Source of the DNA: a virus
IMG/VR virus record: IMGVR_UViG_3300028388_002289
Coordinates: 1-35,648 of that record
Strand: one strand, 5' to 3'
Length of the DNA: 35,648 nucleotides
Shown here: positions 16,511 through 23,751 of the stretch, piece after piece
Layout: every line of letters begins with the position of its first letter
Position numbering within the stretch: position 1 is the stretch's first letter
Made by a program: the position numbers and the translations under genes
The notes under the pieces: model-generated
The model's input: only the letters and a program-made list of their open reading frames with translations
The model's database searches: none
What the model was told of the DNA's origin: nothing

Positions 16511-18381
16511 GCGATCTCCTTTTCCTGCGGTTGGATCGTCTGCCTCTCCACTGCCGCTAAGATTTTTGACTTTGTGCTTTCCGGCAAATTAGATTCCTGT
16601 ATCAATACATCAGGCGGGATCGGAATTCCCTTACTGGCCATGTCCATTAACGTCATGTGATTGGCCATCCTGGTCGTTTCGGTGTACGCCCCCTCACCGA
16701 TCGTAACGTCATACTTTCCTAACGAAGCGTCATTTAATACATCATTTATTACCTTACCCACTATATTAGGATTCAACTCTAACCTTATCTTCCCGTCCGT
16801 CCCCAGCTGCGGCTGGCCCATCTCATCAAAAACAGGCTCTTTAAAAGCGTCCTGCTGGTTTATCCATGACTCTCCTAAAACCTTTGCGGCAGTCTCTACC
16901 GTGAACACTTCACCCAACTGCGTCAGGATGAACTTTCCAAGTATGTTCTTGGTCTCTCCGTAATTGTCCAGCGGCTCCTGCACCATCACCAACCCCTGCC
17001 GCTGTTTTAACAGTATCGCCCGGCCAGACTGTGACTCGCTATCATTAGCTAAAAGATCAGGATTGACTCCAGACGCCTCTTTTATATCCTGCGCGTTCTC
17101 CTGCGCCAACTGTGCGTGGCCCTGACTTAACGTCATGGGCCTTAACCGCCACTGGTCAGGCGTTGTCCCGCCAGACTTGGATGGATCGTACTCTCCCGTG
17201 AACCCTGGCGTTGACCCGTACTTCTGCAACTTATCAAGTGTCGGCTTATCTAAAGCCCCTTTAGGTGCAAGAAAACCTGAGTTAATAGATGAGTTGAGAT
17301 GTCTTAACTCCTGCGTCCGGCGTTTGTTATACTCAAACTGTAAACTCCTAAGATGCCTCACTATCCCCTGGATCAAGAACTCTTTATCTACGCCATCTTC
17401 CGTATTCCACTCACAGAAATATGGGATAAATGGATAAGACTTCCATTTAGGATAAGTCCATGCAACATCATCATCCAGCACAGTGGACCCAATAAACGCT
17501 TTCCTACGAATCTCCGGCACTTCTTTTTCAATAATCACCGATCCTGGGATGGTCTGAGCGTAAGCCTCGGCTTCTTCATTGGTATCTAACTCGAGAATCG
17601 TGCCGTCCTGCCGGCTGACTACATAATATCTAGTTGTCTTGTCTTTATAGTAATACTCAGCCAGGTCATACTCACCCTTTACATTCTCTCGGTCTTTTTC
17701 GTCATCTTCAAACTCGTGGTCCTCATAATCCTCGTACTGAATGGTCTTGGTTAGATTGCCATTCTCATCAAAGAAAAACCGGGAAAACTCGGCTTTTTCA
17801 ATCTCTTTATCTTTCTTAGGGAATAACTCTAAAAGCTGGTCTTTAGTGAGGCTCGTGGATAGCTTAATAACGAACTTAGCGTCAGATAAGTCATACTCCT
17901 CAGCGTCTGGGTCAATTAATATCCTCGTTGCGCTGACTTTCTTAAACTTCAACTCGCCATTTAACAGGTCATAAGAATAATCAAGATAAGGCTCCAAATA
18001 ACACGCCCCGCCAATTACGCCGGACTTAAACTGTGCTGAGAGCTTATACTGCCCCCTGGCTTTCTTCATCACACACTTAATCAGTTTCGTGGAAATCTCA
18101 GCTTTGATCGAATCTTCTTGGCCCTCCGGGAACGCTATTAAATCGCTCCTACTCTGCCTCTCTATGCCTGATAAGAGCTTAATGATAGGCTTGATCTTGT
18201 TGATCGTTAACGGCTCAATCCCAGCCTTTCGTAAGTTAATCTCATCTTGCTCATCCCACTGCTTCCCCGCGGCGACCTCAAAGTCCTCTTTATACTTATC
18301 AAAAAACCCCTTATTCTTTCTGCGAGTGTACCGAAGATTTTTCAAGCACTCCTGTATGTCAACCTTATTTTCTTTTGCCAC
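16507..18381 (-). CDS. Portal protein (P22-like)
   Basis: The 624-aa product starts at a GTG codon with AGGGG upstream. The N-terminus (DKYKEDFEVAAGKQWDEQDE, then PLTINKIKPIIKLLSGIERQ) is the typical opening of P22-type portals. The clip and stem region follow, with PKWKSYPFIPYF and ASGVNPDLLANDSESQSGRA as further family marks. The length matches the family. It is the dodecameric ring through which DNA enters and leaves the head. It precedes scaffold and capsid genes, as in P22-like phages. Confidence 0.88.
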   Translation of the reverse strand: MAKENKVDIQECLKNLRYTRRKNKGFFDKYKEDFEVAAGKQWDEQDEINLRKAGIEPLTINKIKPIIKLLSGIERQSRSDLIAFPEGQEDSIKAEISTKLIKCVMKKARGQYKLSAQFKSGVIGGACYLEPYLDYSYDLLNGELKFKKVSATRILIDPDAEEYDLSDAKFVIKLSTSLTKDQLLELFPKKDKEIEKAEFSRFFFDENGNLTKTIQYEDYEDHEFEDDEKDRENVKGEYDLAEYYYKDKTTRYYVVSRQDGTILELDTNEEAEAYAQTIPGSVIIEKEVPEIRRKAFIGSTVLDDDVAWTYPKWKSYPFIPYFCEWNTEDGVDKEFLIQGIVRHLRSLQFEYNKRRTQELRHLNSSINSGFLAPKGALDKPTLDKLQKYGSTPGFTGEYDPSKSGGTTPDQWRLRPMTLSQGHAQLAQENAQDIKEASGVNPDLLANDSESQSGRAILLKQRQGLVMVQEPLDNYGETKNILGKFILTQLGEVFTVETAAKVLGESWINQQDAFKEPVFDEMGQPQLGTDGKIRLELNPNIVGKVINDVLNDASLGKYDVTIGEGAYTETTRMANHMTLMDMASKGIPIPPDVLIQESNLPESTKSKILAAVERQTIQPQEKEIA

Positions 18382-18440
18382 TCTTTTTCCCCTTTTTGAC
18401 GCTTATCCTCTTTGGCCTCATTGATGGAATGCTCTGTGTG

Positions 18441-18575
18441 TTAGCCACGCTTCCTCGCTTTCCCGGCTTTCTTCATAGCAATAGCCACCGCCTGTTTGCG
18501 GGGCCGACCACTTCTTACCAACTCTCTGATGTTTGATGATACCGTTTTCTTTGATCTTCCTTTTTTCAATGGCAT
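18441..18575 (-). CDS. Small basic phage protein (DUF6496-like)
   Basis: The gene encodes 44 aa: [20 protein letters not shown], then [20 protein letters not shown], then RKRG. This matches a widespread small phage protein with the KTVSSNI.EL...GRP.KQAVAIA pattern. Its ATG overlaps the stop of the preceding gene as TAATG. It lies between large terminase and portal genes. Function unknown; a DNA-associated packaging accessory is possible given its charge. Confidence 0.8.
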   Translation of the reverse strand: MPLKKGRSKKTVSSNIRELVRSGRPRKQAVAIAMKKAGKARKRG

Positions 18576-18772
18576 TACGACACCTGATGCTGTATGCACT
18601 TTTCTTTGTTTCTAGTAGCATCCACCGCCACTACCGGGCATCCGCAGGAATACTTCTTCTTAGATTCAAAATTTCTCGGCTCTTTTACTTCTTGCTTGAT
18701 TGGTTCTTTTACTTCAGGCTCTTCCCAGGATTTAACTTCAGGCTCTTTAACTTTCCTCTTTCCTCTTGGCAT
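18575..18772 (-). CDS. Small Lys/Glu/Pro-rich protein with Cys tail
   Basis: The product is 65 aa. Residues 10-33 are repeats of an E-P-E-V-K / E-V-K-E-P unit and the C-terminal half contains [20 protein letters not shown] with three cysteines, possibly a small zinc site. GGAGG 6 nt before the ATG is an excellent ribosome site, which decides the start. It follows large terminase and overlaps the 44-aa gene. No family recognised. Confidence 0.7.
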   Translation of the reverse strand: MPRGKRKVKEPEVKSWEEPEVKEPIKQEVKEPRNFESKKKYSCGCPVVAVDATRNKEKCIQHQVS

Positions 18773-18790
18773 CCTAACCTCCGTTTTATA

Positions 18791-18819
18791 TGGACATAGA
18801 AATCATATTTCTGTGTCCA
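18791..18819. repeat. 13-bp inverted repeat behind large terminase
   Basis: TGGACATAGAAAT and ATTTCTGTGTCCA form a 13-bp stem (one G-T pair) around a 3-nt centre. It fills the short gap between the terminase stop and the next gene. There is no adjacent T-run, so it is more likely an mRNA-processing or stabilising hairpin, or a protein-binding palindrome, than an intrinsic terminator. Confidence 0.65.
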
Positions 18820-18826
18820 ATCATTA

Positions 18827-20137
18827 TTAAACTATTGCCGGATTGAACTCAGGTTGTCCTGCCTCATCAAAGTACCCGTCTTTCTTCCTCCAGGGCTGAA
18901 CGTATTGAAGCCCATATATCCCCATAACATAACAATCTGCCCGGTCAGGACTCCTGCCTAACTCTTTCTTGATCTGCTCTTTAGGCAATAACTTGATCTG
19001 CCCCTTTGAATTGGTCACCTTATACGGAACATTCACCAACTGCTTTCTTAGCTCCTCATCCCCCTCACACGGATACTCAATCTCTTTGTCCTGTATCTTG
19101 TTCATAGTGTACCAATACGCCAAATCCCGCATATTGACCACTTCGGGCCGGTTTGATTTCTCTGCCCCATTGAAAAACTGAACCCTCTTGCCTAACTCCC
19201 TCAACCTGTCAGCTATGCCTATCCCTATCCCTACCGTATCTATTATGAAATCCTCAATCTTGTGCTTAGCAGCCATCATCATTAACTCACCGGCAACTTT
19301 CATCGTGTCCCGCTCAAACATGATCTTTGTATCTACCCGGCGGCCATTCTCTAACACATATATCACACACTCATCACCGCCCATCGCAGGGTCGCAACTG
19401 ATGATCTTATACAGCTTGGGGAACTGTATCCTTAACCCTCGGATCGCCTCTAACATCTGGTTGGTAATGATAACAAACTTGTCCCCTGAAACATTCCAAT
19501 CATTCTCTACGAACTGAGCGTATATCTCCGGCTTGGTCTTTTTCATGATCTCCAAGCCATCTAAGAAATCAGCCGGCAAAACGTCAGCATTGTCGTATGT
19601 GCTGGCTTCTATACAGTCAGATTCATCAAGCTCGCCCTCTTTCCACAACCGGCGGCCCCAGTGATCTCCCGCGTTTCCTATAACGAACCCGGACCGCTCA
19701 GGCAACCCTAACCGCTTGAAGTTGTCCGTAGGGTTGACCTGCCGCCTTAACCTGCCAAAGAGCAAGAAGAACTCATTATCCGTCTCCAGCTCATCACCCT
19801 GCTCTATCGCGAACCAGCCTAAATTTACGTTCTGGATATTGTGCAATTCCTCTATATGCCTGAACTGGATAACCGACTTATTGTCAAAGACCACTTCCCG
19901 CTGGCTGTTTACCTTTAACCCTGTGTATTTCTCAAAATCTTTTACTGTCGAATCTCTCAGGTCTGTGTACTCTTTCCGAAAGATGATCCCTAAGTTCTCC
20001 GGGATGTTCTCTGTGTAAGCCAGCCCACGAAGAATCATACACATTGACTTACCGCAAGCCCACCCAGCCCAAAATCCAGGATACCTTTTCCTGTTATACA
20101 CGAACCTCTCTTGCCACGTTTTTAATTTCACATTCAT
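18827..20137 (-). CDS. terL: Terminase large subunit
   Basis: With the ATG at 20137 the product is 436 aa. The N-terminal ATPase has an atypical Walker A (AGWACGKS, residues 24-31) and Walker B with catalytic Glu in FAIEQGDEL (109-117). The C-terminal nuclease carries acidic motifs in ISCDPAMGGDE (about 250), DTVGIGIGIADRL (about 300) and SPDRADCYVMG (about 400). It pumps DNA into proheads at the portal. No good SD precedes the start, and the gene overlaps its upstream partner by 44 bp, so coupled translation is likely. Confidence 0.93.
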   Translation of the reverse strand: MNVKLKTWQERFVYNRKRYPGFWAGWACGKSMCMILRGLAYTENIPENLGIIFRKEYTDLRDSTVKDFEKYTGLKVNSQREVVFDNKSVIQFRHIEELHNIQNVNLGWFAIEQGDELETDNEFFLLFGRLRRQVNPTDNFKRLGLPERSGFVIGNAGDHWGRRLWKEGELDESDCIEASTYDNADVLPADFLDGLEIMKKTKPEIYAQFVENDWNVSGDKFVIITNQMLEAIRGLRIQFPKLYKIISCDPAMGGDECVIYVLENGRRVDTKIMFERDTMKVAGELMMMAAKHKIEDFIIDTVGIGIGIADRLRELGKRVQFFNGAEKSNRPEVVNMRDLAYWYTMNKIQDKEIEYPCEGDEELRKQLVNVPYKVTNSKGQIKLLPKEQIKKELGRSPDRADCYVMGIYGLQYVQPWRKKDGYFDEAGQPEFNPAIV

Positions 20138-20327
20138 TTCGTATAACAACTATTTGGTTTTTAACCAATTCACCATCAAGCTGTGTAGGCAAGTCTTTTG
20201 TAGTTAGCGCCAAAGCGATCTTTATCTTGTTTGTTTGGCTGAACTTATGAAAGTTATCATTAAGATAAGACCAACACTTTCCTACAAATAATTCCTTAAT
20301 TGTCTTTTCATGTTTTGTGGTGTTCAT
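20094..20327 (-). CDS. First gene of late operon; possible terminase-associated protein
   Basis: The product is 77 aa and carries a central helix region (KIKIALALTTKDLPTQLDGE). A GGGGG SD lies 6 nt before the ATG, just beyond the last of three terminators. It directly precedes and overlaps the large terminase gene, the usual place for a small terminase subunit, but it is short for one and shows no clear helix-turn-helix. A similar small protein often precedes large terminase in environmental phages. I treat it as unknown with a packaging link. Confidence 0.6.
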   Translation of the reverse strand: MNTTKHEKTIKELFVGKCWSYLNDNFHKFSQTNKIKIALALTTKDLPTQLDGELVKNQIVVIRNECEIKNVAREVRV

Positions 20328-20334
20328 AATGCCC

Positions 20335-20391
20335 CCAACAAAAAAGGCACAACCCCCCTGATCAGGAATTGTGCCTTAAAGTTTTTGTTGG
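20335..20391 (-). terminator. Third tandem terminator before the terminase operon
   Basis: GGCACAA (20346-20352) pairs with TTGTGCC (20369-20375), and on the minus strand the stem is followed by TTTTTT. Outer sequences CCAACAAAAA and TTTTTGTTGG extend the pairing to the whole interval. It lies immediately upstream of the SD of the gene starting at 20327, so leftward transcription must pass it to reach the late genes. Confidence 0.75.
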
Positions 20392-20397
20392 TCAGTC

Positions 20398-20479
20398 CGG
20401 GAGCGACCCGGGATCTAAATTATGGGAACCTTGCACGAATCTTCTTTTTTATCTTATTTGTCAAGATCGGAGGCTCCCG
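20398..20479. other. Unassigned structured element between terminators
   Basis: CGGGAGC (20398-20404) pairs perfectly with GCTCCCG (20473-20479), and inside it GATCT (20412-20416) pairs with AGATC (20464-20468). The loop is AT-rich with a TTGACA-like hexamer. No T-run follows, no D-arm or T-arm is present, and no gene covers it. It may be part of the late leader RNA, for example a recognition site for an antitermination or packaging factor. Confidence 0.45.
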
Positions 20480-20484
20480 AAAGT

Positions 20485-20525
20485 AAAAAAGCCTTTCTGC
20501 TGTCCTGTCAGAAAGGCGGGTTTTT
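20485..20525. terminator. Second tandem terminator, bidirectional
   Basis: GCCTTTCTG (20491-20499) pairs with CAGAAAGGC (20509-20517) as a perfect 9-bp stem. AAAAAA on its left gives the T-run for leftward transcription, and GGGTTTTT on its right serves rightward transcription. It is the clearest intrinsic terminator in the window. Confidence 0.88.
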
Positions 20526-20544
20526 GTAAGTTTTGGCATTTTTT

Positions 20545-20585
20545 AAAAAAATAGCCCGTCGAGAAACTGTTTCACTCGTACGGGC
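20545..20585 (-). terminator. First tandem terminator after the late promoter
   Basis: GCCCGTCGAG pairs with CTCGTACGGGC (one bulged base), and the inner GAAAC/GTTTC extends it to a long hairpin. On the minus strand it is followed by TATTTTTTT. It ends about 60 nt downstream of the promoter at 20615-20642, so transcripts from that promoter would be short unless terminators are overridden. Confidence 0.82.
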
Positions 20586-20614
20586 ATAGAGCTAGAACCT
20601 TATTTTACGCCTTT

Positions 20615-20642
20615 ATTATACCATAAAATAATATTTTTTCAA
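20615..20642 (-). promoter_or_regulatory. Candidate late promoter overlapping the ThDP gene end
   Basis: On the minus strand TTGAAA (20642-20637), a 16-bp spacer and TATAAT (20620-20615) form a strong sigma70 promoter, with TGG directly before the -10 (extended -10). The -35 overlaps the stop codon of the ThDP enzyme gene. Three terminators follow at once, then the terminase operon, an arrangement like the lambda late promoter and its terminator. Confidence 0.75.
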
Positions 20643-22456
20643 CTGTTTTTTAAAATAATGTTTTGATTAAATTCTTTCCTGGGTAAATACGGGTACATAT
20701 CTTCTATGGGTTTGCTCCATCCGATAACCTTTGGTTCATAGGTGTGATATTCAGGACAAACCACATCACATATAACCGGCCCTTCGTGGTGTAATACTTC
20801 TTTTATTTTCTCGTCGAGACCTTTGTTGAAATATATATGCCTGAAACTGATATTATATGCATCGGCAACTTTTTGGAAATTAGGCGGCGCATACCCTTTC
20901 GGCCCGCACGCTTCCGCGCGGCCTTCAAAATTTACCTCTTGAAATGCTTTTGTGATCCCATATATATTATTATTTATAATAAAAACTTTTACCCCAACAT
21001 TATAGTTTACCATTGTCTGCAACTCTTGGATGTTCATGTTCATCCCGCCGTCACCTATTATGCAGATCACGTTATGAATCCCAAAGGATGGATTGCTGTC
21101 ACAATCATATATATCATATCCATTATCTTTTGTTGCGAACCACGCCCCGATTGCTCCGGCCATTGAAAAACCCATCGGAGAGTTTCCGTTGTTAGTTATG
21201 ATCCTCTGCCCGGTTTTTGATCTAAACGCATGATTCATGATTACAATATTCCCTCCGCAATCTCCAACAATAACATCTTTAGGCGAACAGAGTTGAGACA
21301 ACTTTTGCATGAATCCATACGGATGAACAGGAACAAATGTTTTTTCTTCCTGCTCAATAAAATGCTCAGGCTTGACAGTATCATACTTTTCTCTCCATGC
21401 AATGGCCTTTTGTGTCCATGATGTAAAGTCTGGGAGGAGTTTATTATTGATATACTTATTGAATTCCCGGACAAAATATCCTGCATCTGAATACCAATTA
21501 ACGTCAAACGGGCATTGCTGGTAATGCGGCTGGAGCATTTCTTTATCGATGTCAATAAGGTATTTCTTAGCACTCCTGGCAAATGACCGCACGTTCCCCC
21601 CGGTAATTCGGCCTGATAACCGTGTCCCTATACCTATGAGCAAATCACTGTTCTGCACACCAAAATTTCTGCCAGGGCCGCCGTAAGTTCCAATCCGTCC
21701 ACCGTAATATGGGAAATCAGAACAGATTATGTCTATTGCGTTCCATGTAGGATATACAGGAACTCCTAAAAGACTGGCCATATTAAGAACATCATCTTTT
21801 GCCTTATAACATCCTGCGCCAATTAGCAAGACGGGTCTCTTTACTTTACACAAATCATTATAAAGCATATCAAGTTCAAAAAAGTAATCATTGTCCTGGA
21901 AGGGATAATATGTTCTGTCAGATGAAATTTCAATTTCTGCCTTCTGGACATCTATTGGCAAATCTATCAGCACAGGCCCCGGACGGCCCGTTTTCATTAT
22001 ATGAATGGCCTTCTGAAGCTCATAAGGAACATCATTTGGACTTTTTATCATAACAGCATATTTGGTGATCGGCTTAACAATACTAACTATGTCAGTCTCT
22101 TGGAACCCAATCTGCCGGATACCTTCATGAGGTCTGAAAAATTGAGTTTTTATCTGACCAGTAATAAATAAACAAGGAACAGAATCATAAAAACAATTCC
22201 CTATTGGAGTGACAAAATTCTGACCTCCTGGGCCGCTCGTTGCTAAAGCCACGCCAAAATTGCCAGATACTTTTGCGTATCCCTCAGCAGCGAACCCGCC
22301 CGCCTGTTCGTGCATTACACACACATATTTTATTTTATTAGTCCTGGTGAAAGCATCAATAAGATCGCCATTGGCTGACCCATATACTGAAAATACTTCT
22401 CTCACGCCCTGCTCTGCCAAATAGTTTATTACATAATCAGCTGCCTTTATCTTCAT
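20639..22456 (-). CDS. ThDP-dependent enzyme, acetolactate-synthase-like
   Basis: The product is 605 aa from the second of two adjacent ATGs, the better spaced from GGGG. All three domains of the family are present. The N-terminal PYR domain has catalytic Glu50 in CVMHEQAGGFAAEGYA; then come GNCFYDSVPCLFITGQI and the TGRPGPVLIDLP hinge, a central Rossmann domain, and a C-terminal PP domain with IIGDGGMNMN (about 465) leading to the distal Asn of IINNN. It resembles the ThDP enzymes of surface-polysaccharide clusters more than housekeeping IlvB, and no regulatory subunit lies nearby. It decarboxylates a 2-keto acid and may transfer the resulting acyl group. Substrate unknown. Confidence 0.85.
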   Translation of the reverse strand: MKIKAADYVINYLAEQGVREVFSVYGSANGDLIDAFTRTNKIKYVCVMHEQAGGFAAEGYAKVSGNFGVALATSGPGGQNFVTPIGNCFYDSVPCLFITGQIKTQFFRPHEGIRQIGFQETDIVSIVKPITKYAVMIKSPNDVPYELQKAIHIMKTGRPGPVLIDLPIDVQKAEIEISSDRTYYPFQDNDYFFELDMLYNDLCKVKRPVLLIGAGCYKAKDDVLNMASLLGVPVYPTWNAIDIICSDFPYYGGRIGTYGGPGRNFGVQNSDLLIGIGTRLSGRITGGNVRSFARSAKKYLIDIDKEMLQPHYQQCPFDVNWYSDAGYFVREFNKYINNKLLPDFTSWTQKAIAWREKYDTVKPEHFIEQEEKTFVPVHPYGFMQKLSQLCSPKDVIVGDCGGNIVIMNHAFRSKTGQRIITNNGNSPMGFSMAGAIGAWFATKDNGYDIYDCDSNPSFGIHNVICIIGDGGMNMNIQELQTMVNYNVGVKVFIINNNIYGITKAFQEVNFEGRAEACGPKGYAPPNFQKVADAYNISFRHIYFNKGLDEKIKEVLHHEGPVICDVVCPEYHTYEPKVIGWSKPIEDMYPYLPRKEFNQNIILKNS

Positions 22457-22474
22457 CATCTCCCCTTTCGAAAC

Positions 22475-22534
22475 CTAACCTTTTCCCCCAATGATATTGA
22501 CAATAATATTGATGCTTATTATTGACCGCTTCAT
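22475..22534 (-). CDS. Candidate Ile-rich leader peptide
   Basis: A 19-codon frame, MKRSIISINIIVNIIGGKG, ends 16 bp before the ThDP enzyme start. Seven of its 19 residues are Ile and one is Val, as in leader peptides of branched-chain amino-acid operons. AAAGGA lies about 11 nt upstream. I see an inverted repeat (CAATAATA/TATTATTG) inside it but no terminator hairpin behind it, so attenuation is only a possibility. AT-rich chance composition is the main alternative. Confidence 0.3.
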   Translation of the reverse strand: MKRSIISINIIVNIIGGKG

Positions 22535-22578
22535 GGTAGTGTGCTTCCTTTCCGCAGGTTGCTTGATTCTCTTTTTGG

Positions 22579-23751
22579 TTACATCGCCATTTTTGCACGC
22601 AACGCATTTTTTATTCTTTCTAGTCCTTTTTTGATGTTTTCCGTAGAAGTGCAATAACACATTCTTACATATCCTTCGCAATATTTGCCGAAGTTTGGCC
22701 CAGGCAATAACGCCACCCCGTTCTTTAGCATAAAATCAGCAAACTCTTGGCTGTCCATGCCTGTTTTCGTTATGTTTGGAAATACATAAAACGCACCTTT
22801 TGGTATGACACATGATATTCCAGGAATGTCATTTAATCCGTCCACAATTATTTTGCGCCTTTTTCTTAAAACTTCAATCATCGCCCTTACTTCTTCACAT
22901 CCTGTATTTAATAACATCGCCCCGGTCTTTTGTATGAACGTATTAGTGCATGATATGGTCGTCTGAAGCAAAAGGCCAATCTTTTCACACAACTCTGTCG
23001 GCCCGATCATATACCCTAACCGCCAGCCAGTCATGGCGTAAACTTTTGAAAACCCCGTCATCATTATGGTCCTTTCTTTGCAATAGTCATATTTGCTTGG
23101 CGATGATACACAATCGTCATAACTCATATGTCGGTATATTTCGTCACTTAAAATGTATATATCTTTTTTTACAGCTATGTCATAAATCTCTTTTATCTCT
23201 TCAGGTGTTATAACTGACCCAGTCGGGTTTTGCGGGGAATTGATTATCAACAACTTGGTTTTTTTGGTTATCCTTTTCTCGATGTCTTTAGGATTCATGC
23301 GGAAATCATTGATCTCTCTCACAGGGATAGCAACAGCAGGAATGCCAAGAAACTTTAATACAGAATAATATGTCGGGAATGATGGATCGGGGACCAAAAC
23401 CTCCTGGCCCTGTTTAACAAGACATCTGATCACAGAATAAATAAGACAATTCGACCCCGGCGAAACTACGATCTGGTCCATGTCTGGCTTAAAACCTAAA
23501 TCACGATAAGTATAGTCTGCGATGGCTTCTTTAAATTCGCTATCTCCCGATGAATTTGTGTAATGGGTGTATCCTTTTAAAAGACTTTCATGACAAGCAT
23601 TTATCACCGACGAAGGCGTTTTAAAGTCGGGATCGCCTATTTCAAAATGGATTATATCTTCGCCATTAGCTATTCTCTCATTTACCTTTTCAAGCAAACG
23701 GAACATCGGTTGCCCTTCAAGACGATTAGCGGCTTTTGTAAGTTCAATCAT
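22579..23751 (-). CDS. PLP-dependent aminotransferase, class I/II
   Basis: The product is 390 aa, full length for fold-type I aminotransferases of the aspartate family. Marks in order are DIIHFEIGDPDFKTP, YTHYTNSSGDSEFKEAI, the cofactor-binding SPGSNCLIYS, INSPQNPTGSV, ILSDEIYRHM (the Asp that binds the PLP nitrogen), TGFSKVYAMTGWRLGY (Lys that holds PLP, about 237), and the C-terminal Arg region YVRMCYC. Its start overlaps the radical SAM gene by 8 bp. It would interconvert an amino acid and a 2-keto acid, the substrate class of the ThDP enzyme encoded next. Confidence 0.9.
   Translation of the reverse strand: MIELTKAANRLEGQPMFRLLEKVNERIANGEDIIHFEIGDPDFKTPSSVINACHESLLKGYTHYTNSSGDSEFKEAIADYTYRDLGFKPDMDQIVVSPGSNCLIYSVIRCLVKQGQEVLVPDPSFPTYYSVLKFLGIPAVAIPVREINDFRMNPKDIEKRITKKTKLLIINSPQNPTGSVITPEEIKEIYDIAVKKDIYILSDEIYRHMSYDDCVSSPSKYDYCKERTIMMTGFSKVYAMTGWRLGYMIGPTELCEKIGLLLQTTISCTNTFIQKTGAMLLNTGCEEVRAMIEVLRKRRKIIVDGLNDIPGISCVIPKGAFYVFPNITKTGMDSQEFADFMLKNGVALLPGPNFGKYCEGYVRMCYCTSTENIKKGLERIKNALRAKMAM

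Noticed and set aside
18418-18621. 67-aa minus-strand frame overlapping small genes
   Set aside because: Two better supported frames (18441-18575 and 18575-18772) with TAATG coupling and a strong SD occupy the same DNA.
20398-20479. Possible tRNA because of a 7-bp acceptor-like stem
   Set aside because: No D-arm, anticodon arm or T-arm fits, and the interval is too long without a variable-arm pattern.
20586-20599. AGAGCTAGAA sequence resembling a CRISPR-Cas9 guide scaffold
   Set aside because: The match is ten bases, with no repeat, anti-repeat or cas gene nearby, and it lies in the leader of a promoter-terminator block.
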